A stretch of DNA of 64,000 bases from Chryseobacterium culicis. GTDB lineage: Bacteria; Bacteroidota; Bacteroidia; Flavobacteriales; Weeksellaceae. Of the stretch, positions 14,958-24,664 are shown piece by piece. A model generated the notes under the pieces. That model was not told the DNA's origin. It did no database searches and saw only the letters and a program-made list of their open reading frames with translations. Numbering within the stretch: position 1 is the stretch's first letter; each line of letters starts with the position of its first letter. The stretch lies in contig NZ_PCPP01000001.1 in the NCBI RefSeq assembly GCF_002979755.1, forward strand, positions 2,264,665 to 2,328,664. The letters are read 5' to 3'. Position numbers and translations under genes: made by a program.

Positions 14958-16697
14958 TTATTTTCTGGTTCGTTTAGGCTTTTTAGCTTCTTCTTTCGCT
15001 TTTTCGTCATCTATAGCTTTCTGAGCTTTATCGAATAGCTCACTATCAGCCGTATATTGTATTTCTTCGTTATTCGGAGTGTCTACAAGGATATCCTGCC
15101 ATTTTCGGATCCGGTCTTTGGTATTCCAGTTAAAATCCGGGAACTTTCTTTTCGAAGGTTCTATCATACTCATAGGATAAGTATCTGATACAGCTCCAAT
15201 ACTACACGAAATAATTTGTAAAGCTCTTTCTTCAAACAATGCTCCGATAATTCCACATGTTGAAAGGGTTATTCCTATTCTTTCCTGTTTTTTTGTTTCC
15301 TGATCGGTATCATCAACATATACAATAGCCTGGGCATTCCCCACTACTCTTGCCTCTTTAATTGCATTTTTCTCATAGTAAACCGTCATGAATTTTCCTT
15401 TCACCTGGTTGAACTCATCTTTCAGCGTTAATGAGTCTACTTTACTGATGGCAAAAGCATTTCCGATGACTTTTAATGAATCAATATCCTCTGTCTGGGT
15501 ATTGAAGTAAGCTTCTACTTTATCTCCGGTAACCTGTTTTTCGCCACTCCAAAGAATCGGATTGGTATACATATGCATAATTCCGTCTGTTTCATTGAAG
15601 GCAATAGAGTCTGCTCTTCCCTGTGCATTGGATTTATAAATACGGGCTTTTTTGAAGGCTCTCAGGTAACTTTTCTTAACTTTGATATCCAATGAGTCCG
15701 GTCTCTGATAAGAGATTATTTTTTCTGCTGCAAAATAAATGGAGTCTTTTTCCATTACTTTTACTGCGTAAGGATTTTTCGTCATCATTGCGGAGTCTTT
15801 TTTCTCAAAAATCTCTCCGTAACCTCCTTTTATATATCTTTTTTCTTTAGGATCATCCAGGGTTACATTTCCTGTTGCTTTACCGAATCCGGAAATCTGA
15901 TTGTAATACATATCATCACCGGTAAGAATTTTCTCATTATAATAAATCCTGGAGTTTTTGGTTAGAAAAGCCTCCTTGGAATCCATTTTATAAGTTCCTT
16001 TTTCGGTATAGATTCTGTTTCTCGGATTGGTTTTGCTGGTAATGGTTGTAGGGCCTAAAAAATCAGCAATTTTTGTATTTTGATTTTGCTTGATGTTGGG
16101 ACCTTCTATGGTATATTGAGGAGTTTCAATTTTCACATTTCCGGTAAGATCCACCACCCGCGTATTCAGAAAGTAAGTTCCTACTTTGGCATAGGTTACA
16201 TTCTGCCCGTCAGAGATTGTTCCTCCTGTATTAAAATAAGCCTGATTAGCCAGCCTGTCATAATAGAGGATATCTGTTTTTATGGTTTGCTTAGGATCGG
16301 TTAAGACCACATTTTTTCTGGCAACACCTTTTTGGGTATTGGCATCATATTCCATTTCTCCTGCTGTGATTACAGAGCCGTCAGTGTTTTGAAGTCTTGT
16401 ATTGCCTATTGCTTTTACAAAGTTTTCCTCATTATACAGAATGACTTCATCTGCTGTAAGAATAGAGCCTTGGTGTTCGATCTGAACATGACCGGTAAAA
16501 TATTGATTCCCGTCGTATTTTTCAGGATCTTTCTTAATTTCGTCCGCGTGGATGATCTTTACTTTATCTTCAGGTCTTACCTGTTTAGGCTGAGTCGGTG
16601 AAGGAGCCTGCAAATAAGGATCTCTCTTCACAGGAGTTTTATCCTGCGCAAAACTTAGCGTAGAAATAAAGATTAACAGAAAAAGGGCTATTCTCAT
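14958..16697 (-). CDS. OstA/LptA-like periplasmic protein
   Basis: 579 residues. A signal peptide (LFLLIFISTLSFAQ) precedes repeating OstA-type beta-jellyroll strands (NQYFTGHVQIEHQGSILTAD, ENFVKAIGNTRLQ, GEMEYDANTQKGVARKNVVL, ILTGDDMYYNQISGFGKATG). Such proteins belong to the lipopolysaccharide transport bridge across the periplasm; the length suggests several LptA-like units in one chain, the common Bacteroidota arrangement. The C-terminal 90 residues are lysine-rich and low complexity. It lies three bases after the fur-like gene, so the two are one operon. Confidence 0.85.
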   Translation of the reverse strand: MRIALFLLIFISTLSFAQDKTPVKRDPYLQAPSPTQPKQVRPEDKVKIIHADEIKKDPEKYDGNQYFTGHVQIEHQGSILTADEVILYNEENFVKAIGNTRLQNTDGSVITAGEMEYDANTQKGVARKNVVLTDPKQTIKTDILYYDRLANQAYFNTGGTISDGQNVTYAKVGTYFLNTRVVDLTGNVKIETPQYTIEGPNIKQNQNTKIADFLGPTTITSKTNPRNRIYTEKGTYKMDSKEAFLTKNSRIYYNEKILTGDDMYYNQISGFGKATGNVTLDDPKEKRYIKGGYGEIFEKKDSAMMTKNPYAVKVMEKDSIYFAAEKIISYQRPDSLDIKVKKSYLRAFKKARIYKSNAQGRADSIAFNETDGIMHMYTNPILWSGEKQVTGDKVEAYFNTQTEDIDSLKVIGNAFAISKVDSLTLKDEFNQVKGKFMTVYYEKNAIKEARVVGNAQAIVYVDDTDQETKKQERIGITLSTCGIIGALFEERALQIISCSIGAVSDTYPMSMIEPSKRKFPDFNWNTKDRIRKWQDILVDTPNNEEIQYTADSELFDKAQKAIDDEKAKEEAKKPKRTRK

Positions 16698-16700
16698 TAA

Positions 16701-17174
16701 TTAGTCATTCTTAGTGCCATAGAAATATAGCGAATGAGAATCAATTTTTACGCCAAATGCTTCTTCAATGGCTTCTTTGATTCCTTGGATTCTTGGGTCG
16801 CAGAATTCAATAATTTCTTCAATCTCTTTATCAGAGTCTTTTTTGTAGATCACCAGGTGGTCATGCTGTTTGTCAAAATAAGACTTTTCATATGATGAAG
16901 AGGTCAATGTTTTTTCTCCGAACTGATGCTTACGGATCAAACCTGCATCAAGGAAAATTTCAATAGTGTTATAAATTGTTGCTTTGGAAACATGATATTT
17001 TTTCTGCATCATCAGAAGATACAGATCATCAACATTAAAGTGATGATCCATATTATAAATCTCTTCCAATATCGTATATCTTTCAGGTGTGTTTCTGAAC
17101 CCTTTTTCTAATAAGTAGTTTCTCAAAACATCCTTGATCAAAGCTATATTTTTTTCTTTTTGTATTGTATCCAT
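16701..17174 (-). CDS. Fur family transcriptional regulator
   Basis: 157 residues. A winged-helix N-terminal domain (FRNTPERYTILEEIYNMDHHFNVDDLYLLM, then SKATIYNTIEIFLDAGLI) is followed by a dimerisation domain with DKQHDHLVIYKK. The structural-zinc CxxC pairs common in Fur and PerR are absent; only one cysteine is present. The exact branch (Fur, PerR or Zur) cannot be assigned. Being upstream of and co-transcribed with an OstA-like gene is typical for Flavobacteriia. A TAAATTTG lies on the minus strand at 17197-17190. Confidence 0.88.
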   Translation of the reverse strand: MDTIQKEKNIALIKDVLRNYLLEKGFRNTPERYTILEEIYNMDHHFNVDDLYLLMMQKKYHVSKATIYNTIEIFLDAGLIRKHQFGEKTLTSSSYEKSYFDKQHDHLVIYKKDSDKEIEEIIEFCDPRIQGIKEAIEEAFGVKIDSHSLYFYGTKND

Positions 17175-17240
17175 TAAAAAAATTATCTACAAATTTATTG
17201 AATTTTATTTAAATAGATATTATGGTTAAATACTAGAGGA

Positions 17241-19235
17241 TTAAGAATTGTGACGGAAATACCCGGATTGCTCAATCTTATTGTCATACACCGTAAGTTC
17301 TGTGATCGGTGCAGATTCCACTTCAACGTTATGGGAAGATACTCCCCACGCCTTAAAGTCATCACTTCCGATATACTTCACAAAGTTGTAAATATTAAGA
17401 GTAATCTTCTGTTTAACAGTTAAAAGAATATCGTTGATATAGGTGTTATCTATGATCACATATTTAAGATCCGGCGGTATATCGTGCGCTCTTAAAGAAG
17501 GATGGCTGCTTCTTGAAGGAATGGTTCCGTCTGCCATTAAATCTTTAAGTACCATGTTGAAATAATCATTGATTCTACGGTCTACTTTGAATCCTAAAAG
17601 GAAATTAATCTTATACACCGTACCCGGAAGAATTTCATCTACGGTATATCTGAAGGTATATGGATCTTCCTGGTTTACGATGCTCAGGATAAAGTAATGA
17701 TCTGCTCTTTTTGGCTGCTTTTTGATGATGGAATAGATAATTTTTGATTCTACTTCATCATTTCTTTTTGCTCTGCTCAGGTAAGCAAGATTAGTAGCGT
17801 ATTTCGGAATGGTTTCATCCAGCTTCATGTCTTTAAGGATAGACACATACTTTTCTATTTTCACAAACTGGATAAATCTTGTTTTGATCAGTCTTCCGTT
17901 ATACCAGGCATACATAGAAACTCCGATAGAACCTGCCAATACAACAGTAATCCATCCACCTTCCATGAACTTGATAATATTAGCACTGAAGAAACCTAAT
18001 TCAATAGCCATATAAACAAAGGCAAAAAATAAAATTAATATTTTGCTTACTCTTTGTTTCAACAGCCAGAAGACTAACAGGACGGTAGTCATCAACATTG
18101 TCACTGTAATGGAAAGTCCATAAGCGGCTTCCATTTTTCCAGATTCCCTGAAATGCAGCACAACAATAATACAAAGGATAAGAAGTCCCCAGTTGATTCT
18201 TGGGATATACATTTGTCCTTTCACCCCTGAAGGATAATCAATTTTCTGATTTGGCCAAAGGTTTAGAGACATTGCTTCTGAGAATATGGTGAAAGAACCT
18301 GTAATTAATGCCTGGCTGGCAATAATTGCGGCAGCTGTTGCAAGAATTACTCCCGGAATGATCATCCATTCTTCCATGATTCCAAAGAATGGGTTTACTA
18401 CAGAGAATCCTGGTTTGTTATAATTAGTCAAAAGCCATGCACCCTGTCCAAGGTAATTAAGAATAAGCATAATCTTAACGAATGCCCAGCTTACTCTGAT
18501 ATTTTTAGCCCCACAGTGTCCTAAGTCAGAATAAAGGGCTTCTGCTCCGGTTGTACAAAGAAAAACAGCTCCTAAAATAACAATGGCACTCGGTGAGTTG
18601 ACAATAAGTTTATAGGCGTAATATGGATTGAATGATCTTAAAATCTCAAAATTCTCACTCAAATGCATTACTCCCAATCCTCCTAATACAAGGAACCAAA
18701 CAACCATCACAGGACCAAAAAACTTTCCTATAAAGCTGGTTCCGAATTGCTGTACCACAAAAATGGCGATCAGTATTCCGATTGTAATAGGCACAATGGG
18801 AGTGTGAGGATTATAAATTTCAAGACCTTCAATAGCTGACATTACCGTCAGTGATGGGGTAATTACTCCGTCCGCAATAAGGGCAGCAGCACCAACAATT
18901 GCAATGAGGTACAACCATCCTTTCTTAAGGTTTCTTACCAATGAAAACAAGGCCAGAATTCCTCCTTCGCCTTTATTATCTGCTCTCAAAGCAATGATCA
19001 CATATTTGATTGTAGTCTGAAGGGTAAGCGTCCAAATAATACACGAGAGTGCTCCCTCTATGTATTCATTGAAAGGCATATTGCTCCCTTGGGATCTTGC
19101 ATTCACAATTGCTTTCATTACGTAAAGCGGAGAGGTACCAATATCTCCAAAAACTATTCCTAGAGACACTAAAACTCCAATAAAGGAAAGTTTCTTTATG
19201 TCGAAGTGGTAACCATCTTCTGTAACTTCTGCCAT
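17241..19235 (-). CDS. kup: KUP family potassium uptake protein
   Basis: 664 residues. About twelve N-terminal membrane helices and a long cytosolic C-terminal domain, as in Kup/Trk proteins. Signature segments: GIVFGDIGTSPLYVMKAI, DNKGEGGILALFSLV, IADGVITPSLTVMSAIEGLE and LFLCTTGAEALYSDLGHCG. It is a proton-coupled K+ importer at the inner membrane. It is monocistronic, starting near a TAAATTTG element at 19268-19261 on the minus strand. Confidence 0.93.
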   Translation of the reverse strand: MAEVTEDGYHFDIKKLSFIGVLVSLGIVFGDIGTSPLYVMKAIVNARSQGSNMPFNEYIEGALSCIIWTLTLQTTIKYVIIALRADNKGEGGILALFSLVRNLKKGWLYLIAIVGAAALIADGVITPSLTVMSAIEGLEIYNPHTPIVPITIGILIAIFVVQQFGTSFIGKFFGPVMVVWFLVLGGLGVMHLSENFEILRSFNPYYAYKLIVNSPSAIVILGAVFLCTTGAEALYSDLGHCGAKNIRVSWAFVKIMLILNYLGQGAWLLTNYNKPGFSVVNPFFGIMEEWMIIPGVILATAAAIIASQALITGSFTIFSEAMSLNLWPNQKIDYPSGVKGQMYIPRINWGLLILCIIVVLHFRESGKMEAAYGLSITVTMLMTTVLLVFWLLKQRVSKILILFFAFVYMAIELGFFSANIIKFMEGGWITVVLAGSIGVSMYAWYNGRLIKTRFIQFVKIEKYVSILKDMKLDETIPKYATNLAYLSRAKRNDEVESKIIYSIIKKQPKRADHYFILSIVNQEDPYTFRYTVDEILPGTVYKINFLLGFKVDRRINDYFNMVLKDLMADGTIPSRSSHPSLRAHDIPPDLKYVIIDNTYINDILLTVKQKITLNIYNFVKYIGSDDFKAWGVSSHNVEVESAPITELTVYDNKIEQSGYFRHNS

Positions 19236-19315
19236 ATCAGCTTAATTTATTTTAAAGGCGCAAATTTATACTAATTTTATGACGTCAAGAATTTTTCTTC
19301 ATGAATATAATAAAT

Positions 19316-19342
19316 GAAAAAACTTCCTTTCGGAAGTTTTTT
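19316..19342 (-). terminator. Terminator of pdhB
   Basis: AACTTCC/GGAAGTT with a TTTC loop, preceded by an A-run and followed by a T-run, so it can act in both directions. It lies just after the pdhB stop and before kup. Confidence 0.85.
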
Positions 19343-19349
19343 TCTATAA

Positions 19350-20330
19350 CTATTTTACGTACATCGCTTTTTTGATTTCCTCTTTTACTTTTTCAAGTTT
19401 AGGGAACCATTCTGCAAATAATGCAGCAGAGTAAGGTGCAGGTGCATCAGGAGTAGTAATTCTCTTGATAGGAGCATCTAAATAATCAAATGCTTTTTGC
19501 TGTACCATATAAGTAATTTCAGAAGATATAGAAGCAAATGGCCAAGCTTCTTCTAAAATAACCAATCTGTTTGTTTTCTTCACAGAGGCTAAAACAGTAT
19601 CAAAATCAAGAGGACGAACCGTTCTAAGGTCGATAACTTCTACAGAGATTCCTTCTTTAGCCATATCTTCAGCAGCCTGTAAAGCCAGCTTCATGATCTT
19701 ACCAAAAGAAACCAAAGTAACATCTGTACCTTCTCTCTTGATATCTGCTTTTCCTATTGGTAAATAATATTCTTCTTCAGGAATTTCCATTTTATCTCCA
19801 TACATCTGCTCAGATTCCATGAAAATAACCGGATCATTATCCTGAATTGCAGTTTTCAACAACCCTTTCGCATCGTAAGGATTTGAAGGAACTACTACTT
19901 TAAGGCCGGGAATGTTTGCAAACCAGTTTTCAAAAGCCTGAGAATGGGTAGCTCCTAATTGACCTGCAGAAGCTGTAGGACCACGGAAAACAATTGGGCA
20001 ATTCCATTGTCCACCACTCATCTGACGGATTTTAGCCGCATTATTGATAATCTGATCAATTCCTACCAATGAGAAATTGAATGTCATATACTCTACAATT
20101 GGTCTGTTACCATTCATCGCAGCACCCACAGCAATTCCTGTAAAACCAAGTTCTGCAATTGGGGTATCGATTACTCTTTTAGGGCCAAACTCATCCAGCA
20201 TTCCTTTTGAAGCCTTATAAGCACCATTGTATTCTGCAACTTCCTCCCCCATTAAAAAGATGGATTCGTCTTTACGCATTTCCTCGCTCATTGCCTGTGC
20301 AATTACCTCACGAAAAGTATATTCTGCCAT
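19350..20330 (-). CDS. pdhB: Pyruvate dehydrogenase E1 component, beta subunit
   Basis: 326 residues, standard length for an E1-beta. Transketolase pyrimidine domain (FREVIAQAMSEEMRKDESIF, GEEVAEYNGAYKASKGM, RVIDTPIAELGFTGIAVGAA) and C-terminal domain (VSFGKIMKLAL, EVIDLRTVRPLDFD, EEAWPFASISSEI). With E1-alpha it decarboxylates a 2-oxoacid for transfer to lipoyl-E2. The alpha and E2 genes are not in the next position, so a branched-chain E1-beta cannot be fully excluded. TATTTTTG lies about 30 bases upstream. Confidence 0.9.
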   Translation of the reverse strand: MAEYTFREVIAQAMSEEMRKDESIFLMGEEVAEYNGAYKASKGMLDEFGPKRVIDTPIAELGFTGIAVGAAMNGNRPIVEYMTFNFSLVGIDQIINNAAKIRQMSGGQWNCPIVFRGPTASAGQLGATHSQAFENWFANIPGLKVVVPSNPYDAKGLLKTAIQDNDPVIFMESEQMYGDKMEIPEEEYYLPIGKADIKREGTDVTLVSFGKIMKLALQAAEDMAKEGISVEVIDLRTVRPLDFDTVLASVKKTNRLVILEEAWPFASISSEITYMVQQKAFDYLDAPIKRITTPDAPAPYSAALFAEWFPKLEKVKEEIKKAMYVK

Positions 20331-20500
20331 ATTTATTCGAAAAATTTAGACTACAAAAATAGTGTTTTTTTATTATACACATAATAAAAACGCTCTTCAT
20401 TTCCATGAGAAGTCATAATATTAACTGTATTTAAAATTAATTTTCCTCCTTTATGCTTCGTTATTGTGGCGTTTCCAAGTTCCTAAGAATTTTCATCCAT

Positions 20501-20534
20501 AAAAAATGGCATCTCATTTCTGAAATGCCATTTT
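20501..20534 (-). terminator. Terminator of DUF2147 gene
   Basis: AAAATGGCAT and ATGCCATTTT arms flank a 12-base loop, with A-rich sequence on the far side giving a U-run on the transcribed strand. It lies 20 bases after the stop. Confidence 0.75.
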
Positions 20535-20554
20535 AAATTCTATTTAAACTTAAA

Positions 20555-20974
20555 TTAATTAGCTTTATCCCAAACCTGGGTTCTTCCTAATAAAGATAAT
20601 CCTAAGTAACCTCTTACATTCAGCTTATCCCCGCTTCTTGTAATGGTACATTTATAAGTTTTTCCGGTTTTAGGATCCGTAATTGTTCCTCCGGTAAACT
20701 CATCACCATCTTTTTTCAGGCCTCTGATGATTTCCAATCCTAAAATTGGTTTTCCTTTTCTGTCATCCTTACAAGCTGTACAGTTTGGATCAGCTGGCTT
20801 TATCAACAACTGGGAAACTTTCCCATAATATTTTCCGTCTGATTTTTTGTACACTTCAACAATAGATTTTGCCTGTTTTGTTTCATCATCTATTGTTTTC
20901 CACTTACCTTCAATCTGGGCAAAAGTAAGCACACCACAAAAAGAAAGGGCGAACGTTAACAATATTTTTTTCAT
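20555..20974 (-). CDS. DUF2147 domain secreted protein
   Basis: 139 residues. An N-terminal signal peptide (ILLTFALSFCGVLTFAQ) precedes a DUF2147 beta-barrel-like domain: GKWKTIDDETKQAKSIVEVY, YYGKVSQLL, ILGLEIIRGLKKDGDEFTGG, and the final RGYLGLSLLGRTQVW. A CTACKDD loop between strands has two cysteines. The family is periplasmic or surface-exposed and of unknown function. It is monocistronic. Confidence 0.85.
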   Translation of the reverse strand: MKKILLTFALSFCGVLTFAQIEGKWKTIDDETKQAKSIVEVYKKSDGKYYGKVSQLLIKPADPNCTACKDDRKGKPILGLEIIRGLKKDGDEFTGGTITDPKTGKTYKCTITRSGDKLNVRGYLGLSLLGRTQVWDKAN

Positions 20975-21124
20975 ATTTCTTATAGTTTTAATTTTTATAC
21001 AATATTCTTATCTACGTATTGATAAAAATATAAATTAATTTTCAACGAACAAAAACTTTTATTATACAAAGCATAAAGAGGTAAAAAAAGCAAACCAGTT
21101 TATTTACAACTTATCTTTTCTCTC

Positions 21125-23053
21125 TTAATACAGCTTCCTGTTAATCACCCTATCCATATAATCCTGATACCAGGCTTTCGCAGTTTTCTTTCCAGCTTCC
21201 ACTTCAGGGTTTTTAACCTCATTAATCAGATTCTTTTCAAGGCTTAAATCAGATTGATTATACACTCCGATGATTTCTTTTCCATCAAAACGGTAAATAT
21301 AGTTTCCAATCATGAACTGGTCTGTACTTCCATCTGAATTCACTACAATGAAAGGATATTTTTTATCACTTACCAAACTTCTGCCCCAGCTTCTGATGGG
21401 TTTGTTGTATCCAATAAGATCTGCTAATGTAGGATAGATATCTGCCTGTTGTGCTATATCCTGGCTCACTCCTTTTAACTGATATTCAGGATTCGGAGAA
21501 TAAAAAACCAGCGGAACGGCATAGCGGTTCATTGCTCTTTCATATTCCGGATAATACACCTGATTAGTATGATCTCCTGTGAAAACAAAGATGGTATTAT
21601 TGTACCAAGGCTGTTTTTTAGCCGTTTCAAAATATTTTTTGATCGCATAGTCTGTATACTGCATCGGCTCATGAATTTCAATTTTCCCTTTTTTAAATTT
21701 CCCGTTATATTTTTCAGGGATCTTAAAAGGGTGATGTGATGAAGCCGTAAATACAGTAGTCATAAAAGGCTGTTTTTTTCCTACATTTTTAGCAAAATAC
21801 TGAAGGAATGGCTCATCCCATATCGCCCACATTCCGTCAAAATCTTCATCGTGGTTGTATTCTGTTTTTCCGAAATAATGTTTAAATCCTAAAATATTTC
21901 CAAATCCAAGGAATCCCATAGATCCATTAGGTGCTCCATGATAAAAAGAAGTATCATACCCAAGATCATTACACACCGAAACGATAGACTGAATTTTCTG
22001 ATTGGAATACGGAGATCCCGTAAATGCATCGGTAAGGCTCGGAATTCCGGCCAACACACTGCTCATTCCATGAATAGACTGTCTTCCGTTCGCAAAAGTA
22101 TTGGGAAAAATAAGACTCTGAGTCGCTAAACTATCCATGAACGGAGTGTAAGAAACGTAATCTTTAATATTTTTATCTTTATTAAAAGTTCCTGAATATT
22201 CTCTTCCGAAAGATTCTACAATGAAAATAACGATATTGGGACGGTTCTCTACTTTTCTGTCATACACTTTATAAGGCTGCACATTTTCTTCAATATATTT
22301 TTCATCTACGAAATGAACTTCCTTAAAGTTATTGGTATTTAAGGTCCTGAAAAAAGAAAATGTACTGTTAAGAACCATATTTCCCTGCAGAGGATTGGTT
22401 ACAAAACGGGTAGCATCCACCATATTAATAGGTCTTGTACTGTGTTTAAAATCTCCTCTTATTCCTCCCACCACTAATACAGCTGTAATACACAAAGTAA
22501 GAATGGAAGTAATAAAGTAAGGAAGCAATTTCAAAGGTTTCACCTCTTCTATTTTCACTCTTTTGTAAAGGAAAACCCATAAGATCATCAAAACAACAAA
22601 CCAGATCAGCACAAAAGGATGCTCTCCAACAGAGATCATCAGTGTTTTAGATACATTGGATTCATGTTCGGCCACTTGAAATACTGCCGAAGTAAGCCTT
22701 GCCTGAGAAAATTTATAGTAAATAAAATCCCCGAAATTCATAGCGTAAGCAATACCGTTGGTAATGAAATACAGCCAGAAAAGAATTTTCTGAAAAACTT
22801 TCTTCGTATTGATTACTAAGGGTAATAAACTAAGGAGTATAAATAGTGCGTTGACATACAGAATAGCGGTGGTATCAAAAGCAGTACCATGGAAAGCCAG
22901 CTTTATATATTCCGAAACAGAATCAACTTTAATCAGATCTTTATTAAAATACCAGAATAAGAGTCTGGCAATCTGATAAAAAACATAGGCTAAAAAAATC
23001 CTGTAAACTAATGCCAGAACTTCCTGTTTTCTAAATCCTTTTAAAAATTTCAT
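21125..23053 (-). CDS. LTA synthase family sulfatase-fold transferase
   Basis: 642 residues. Five N-terminal membrane helices (to about residue 210) and a periplasmic alkaline-phosphatase-superfamily domain. Motifs: NIVIFIVESFGREYSG (first metal ligand), FANGRQSIHGMSSVLAG with the likely Ser nucleophile, FYHGAPNGSMGF, and the metal-site TGDHTNQ. Lipoteichoic acid is not expected in Bacteroidota, so the enzyme more likely transfers a phosphoglycerol or phosphoethanolamine group to a glycan or lipid. TAAATTTG ends four bases before the ATG. Confidence 0.85.
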   Translation of the reverse strand: MKFLKGFRKQEVLALVYRIFLAYVFYQIARLLFWYFNKDLIKVDSVSEYIKLAFHGTAFDTTAILYVNALFILLSLLPLVINTKKVFQKILFWLYFITNGIAYAMNFGDFIYYKFSQARLTSAVFQVAEHESNVSKTLMISVGEHPFVLIWFVVLMILWVFLYKRVKIEEVKPLKLLPYFITSILTLCITAVLVVGGIRGDFKHSTRPINMVDATRFVTNPLQGNMVLNSTFSFFRTLNTNNFKEVHFVDEKYIEENVQPYKVYDRKVENRPNIVIFIVESFGREYSGTFNKDKNIKDYVSYTPFMDSLATQSLIFPNTFANGRQSIHGMSSVLAGIPSLTDAFTGSPYSNQKIQSIVSVCNDLGYDTSFYHGAPNGSMGFLGFGNILGFKHYFGKTEYNHDEDFDGMWAIWDEPFLQYFAKNVGKKQPFMTTVFTASSHHPFKIPEKYNGKFKKGKIEIHEPMQYTDYAIKKYFETAKKQPWYNNTIFVFTGDHTNQVYYPEYERAMNRYAVPLVFYSPNPEYQLKGVSQDIAQQADIYPTLADLIGYNKPIRSWGRSLVSDKKYPFIVVNSDGSTDQFMIGNYIYRFDGKEIIGVYNQSDLSLEKNLINEVKNPEVEAGKKTAKAWYQDYMDRVINRKLY

Positions 23054-23057
23054 GGAG

Positions 23058-23065
23058 CAAATTTA
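23058..23065 (-). promoter_or_regulatory. TAnnTTTG -7 element abutting LTA-synthase-like start
   Basis: Minus strand TAAATTTG, then CTCC, then the ATG at 23053. Spacing to the start codon is the same four bases as at panD and queD. Confidence 0.45.
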
Positions 23066-23105
23066 CATCAAAATCACTTTAATGCATTTTTTAGTTCAGA
23101 TTATT

Positions 23106-23137
23106 TTGAGTTAGAATTTTTAAAAACTGTAATTTTG
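23106..23137 (+). promoter_or_regulatory. Promoter of pssA
   Basis: TTG at 23106-23108, a 21-base spacer, and TAATTTTG at 23130-23137. Five bases then separate it from the ATG at 23143. Both elements are present, so transcription probably starts at or within a base or two of the start codon. Confidence 0.55.
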
Positions 23138-23142
23138 TGCTT

Positions 23143-23856
23143 ATGGATTTTATAAAGAATAATCTGGCCAATGCCTTAACCCTGGCTAACTTATTTGCAG
23201 GTTGTGTAGGGGCAATACATTTAATTTTAGGAGATTATCAGACTACGGCAATCTGCCTTGTTCTCTCTTCAATTTTTGATTTCTTTGACGGCTTTGTAGC
23301 CAGAGCTGTAAAATCAAACTCCAATTTGGGGCTTCAACTGGATTCTCTTGCAGATATGGTGAGCTTTGGGGTAATTCCTGGGCTTACGATGTATAAAGCA
23401 CTTGAACCTTTTGGGGCAGAGCTGCTGGGAATTCACTTTCCGTTTGAAATCAAGTATCTGGGATTAATCGTTACCGTATTTTCCTGCCTGAGACTTGCGA
23501 TCTTCAATCTTGATGAAGAGCAGCGTTATTATTTCAAAGGATTGAATACCCCTACAAACACCGTTTTATTGTTCGGTCTTTATTATGCCTTTAAAGAAAC
23601 CGGGGCTTTCAGCTTTTTGTTTGATAATGAATTGCTGTTGATTCTGCTCACTCTTATTACCTCATGGCTGCTGATCAGCCCGATCAAGATGATGGCCATG
23701 AAGTTCAAATCCAAACAATTAAAAGACAACTATCCTAAAGTAGTATTACTGGTAGGAGGAATTGCTATTCTCGCTATATTTCAGGTAGTAGGAATTCCTA
23801 TGCTTGTTATTTATTATATATTGGTGTCTCTTATTTTTCAGGGACAGTTAAAATAA
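23143..23856 (+). CDS. pssA: CDP-diacylglycerol--serine O-phosphatidyltransferase
   Basis: 237 residues with about seven membrane helices. The CDP-alcohol phosphotransferase motif is complete: FDFFDGFVARAVKSNSNLG then LQLDSLADMVSFG (DxxDG..AR...G...D...D). It makes phosphatidylserine, the precursor of phosphatidylethanolamine, in the inner membrane. The ATG at 23143 is preferred to the GTG at 23137, because the GTG overlaps the TAATTTTG element. Confidence 0.9.
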   Translation: MDFIKNNLANALTLANLFAGCVGAIHLILGDYQTTAICLVLSSIFDFFDGFVARAVKSNSNLGLQLDSLADMVSFGVIPGLTMYKALEPFGAELLGIHFPFEIKYLGLIVTVFSCLRLAIFNLDEEQRYYFKGLNTPTNTVLLFGLYYAFKETGAFSFLFDNELLLILLTLITSWLLISPIKMMAMKFKSKQLKDNYPKVVLLVGGIAILAIFQVVGIPMLVIYYILVSLIFQGQLK

Positions 23857-23897
23857 TTTATTTAAATAAAACACATTTCAAATTATTAATTATCAAC

Positions 23898-24662
23898 ATG
23901 AATTTAAAACTCCATAAACCACTTTGTATTTTTGACCTGGAAACCACAGGAACAAACATCGGAAAAGACAGAATCGTTGAAATCTGTATTTTAAAAGTAA
24001 ATCCGGATGCCTCCAGAGAAAGCAAAACATGGCGTGTAAATCCGGAAATGTCTATTCCAAAAGAAAGCAGTGAAATCCACGGAATTTATGATGAAGATGT
24101 AAAAGATGCTCCTACCTTCAGAGATATTGCTTCTAAAATTATGGAAATGATTACCGGAACTGATTTGGGAGGATTTAATTCCAACAGATTTGATGTTCCT
24201 CTTTTGGCAGAAGAACTTTTAAGAGTAGGAATGGATTTTGATCTGAGTAAGTTCAGATTGGTAGATGCACAGACTATTTTTCACAAGAAAGAACCTAGAA
24301 ACTTAGGAGCTGCTTATCAGTTTTACTGTGGAAAAACATTGGAAAATGCCCATTCTGCAGAAGCTGATGTTATGGCAACATTTGAAGTTCTGGATGCTCA
24401 GGTGGGAAAATACGATGATATTCCGAATGAAATAGCACCGCTAAGTGAATTCACATTCCATAACAAGAATGCGGATCTTGCCGGATTCATCGGATATAAT
24501 GAAAAAATGGAAGAAGTTTTCAACTTTGGGAAATACAAAGGACAAGGAGTGAAAGCCGTGTTCCAAAAAGATTTAGGGTATTTCGGATGGCTTCAGAATG
24601 CTGACTTTCCGTTGTATACCAAGAAGGTTTTCACTAAGATTCAACTTTCAAGCAGATTTTAA
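23898..24662 (+). CDS. 3'-5' exonuclease, DNA polymerase III epsilon-like
   Basis: 254 residues. The N-terminal DEDDh exonuclease is complete: CIFDLETTGTNIGKDRIVEI (Exo I), LGGFNSNRFDVPLL (Exo II), and NAHSAEADVMATFEV (Exo III). The C-terminal 60 residues (FNFGKYKGQGVKAVFQKDLGYFGWL) match the small quorum-sensing-type DUF3820 motif often attached to such exonucleases. It may proofread replication or act in repair. It begins a run of four closely spaced rightward genes. Confidence 0.88.
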   Translation: MNLKLHKPLCIFDLETTGTNIGKDRIVEICILKVNPDASRESKTWRVNPEMSIPKESSEIHGIYDEDVKDAPTFRDIASKIMEMITGTDLGGFNSNRFDVPLLAEELLRVGMDFDLSKFRLVDAQTIFHKKEPRNLGAAYQFYCGKTLENAHSAEADVMATFEVLDAQVGKYDDIPNEIAPLSEFTFHNKNADLAGFIGYNEKMEEVFNFGKYKGQGVKAVFQKDLGYFGWLQNADFPLYTKKVFTKIQLSSRF

Positions 24663-24664
24663 CT

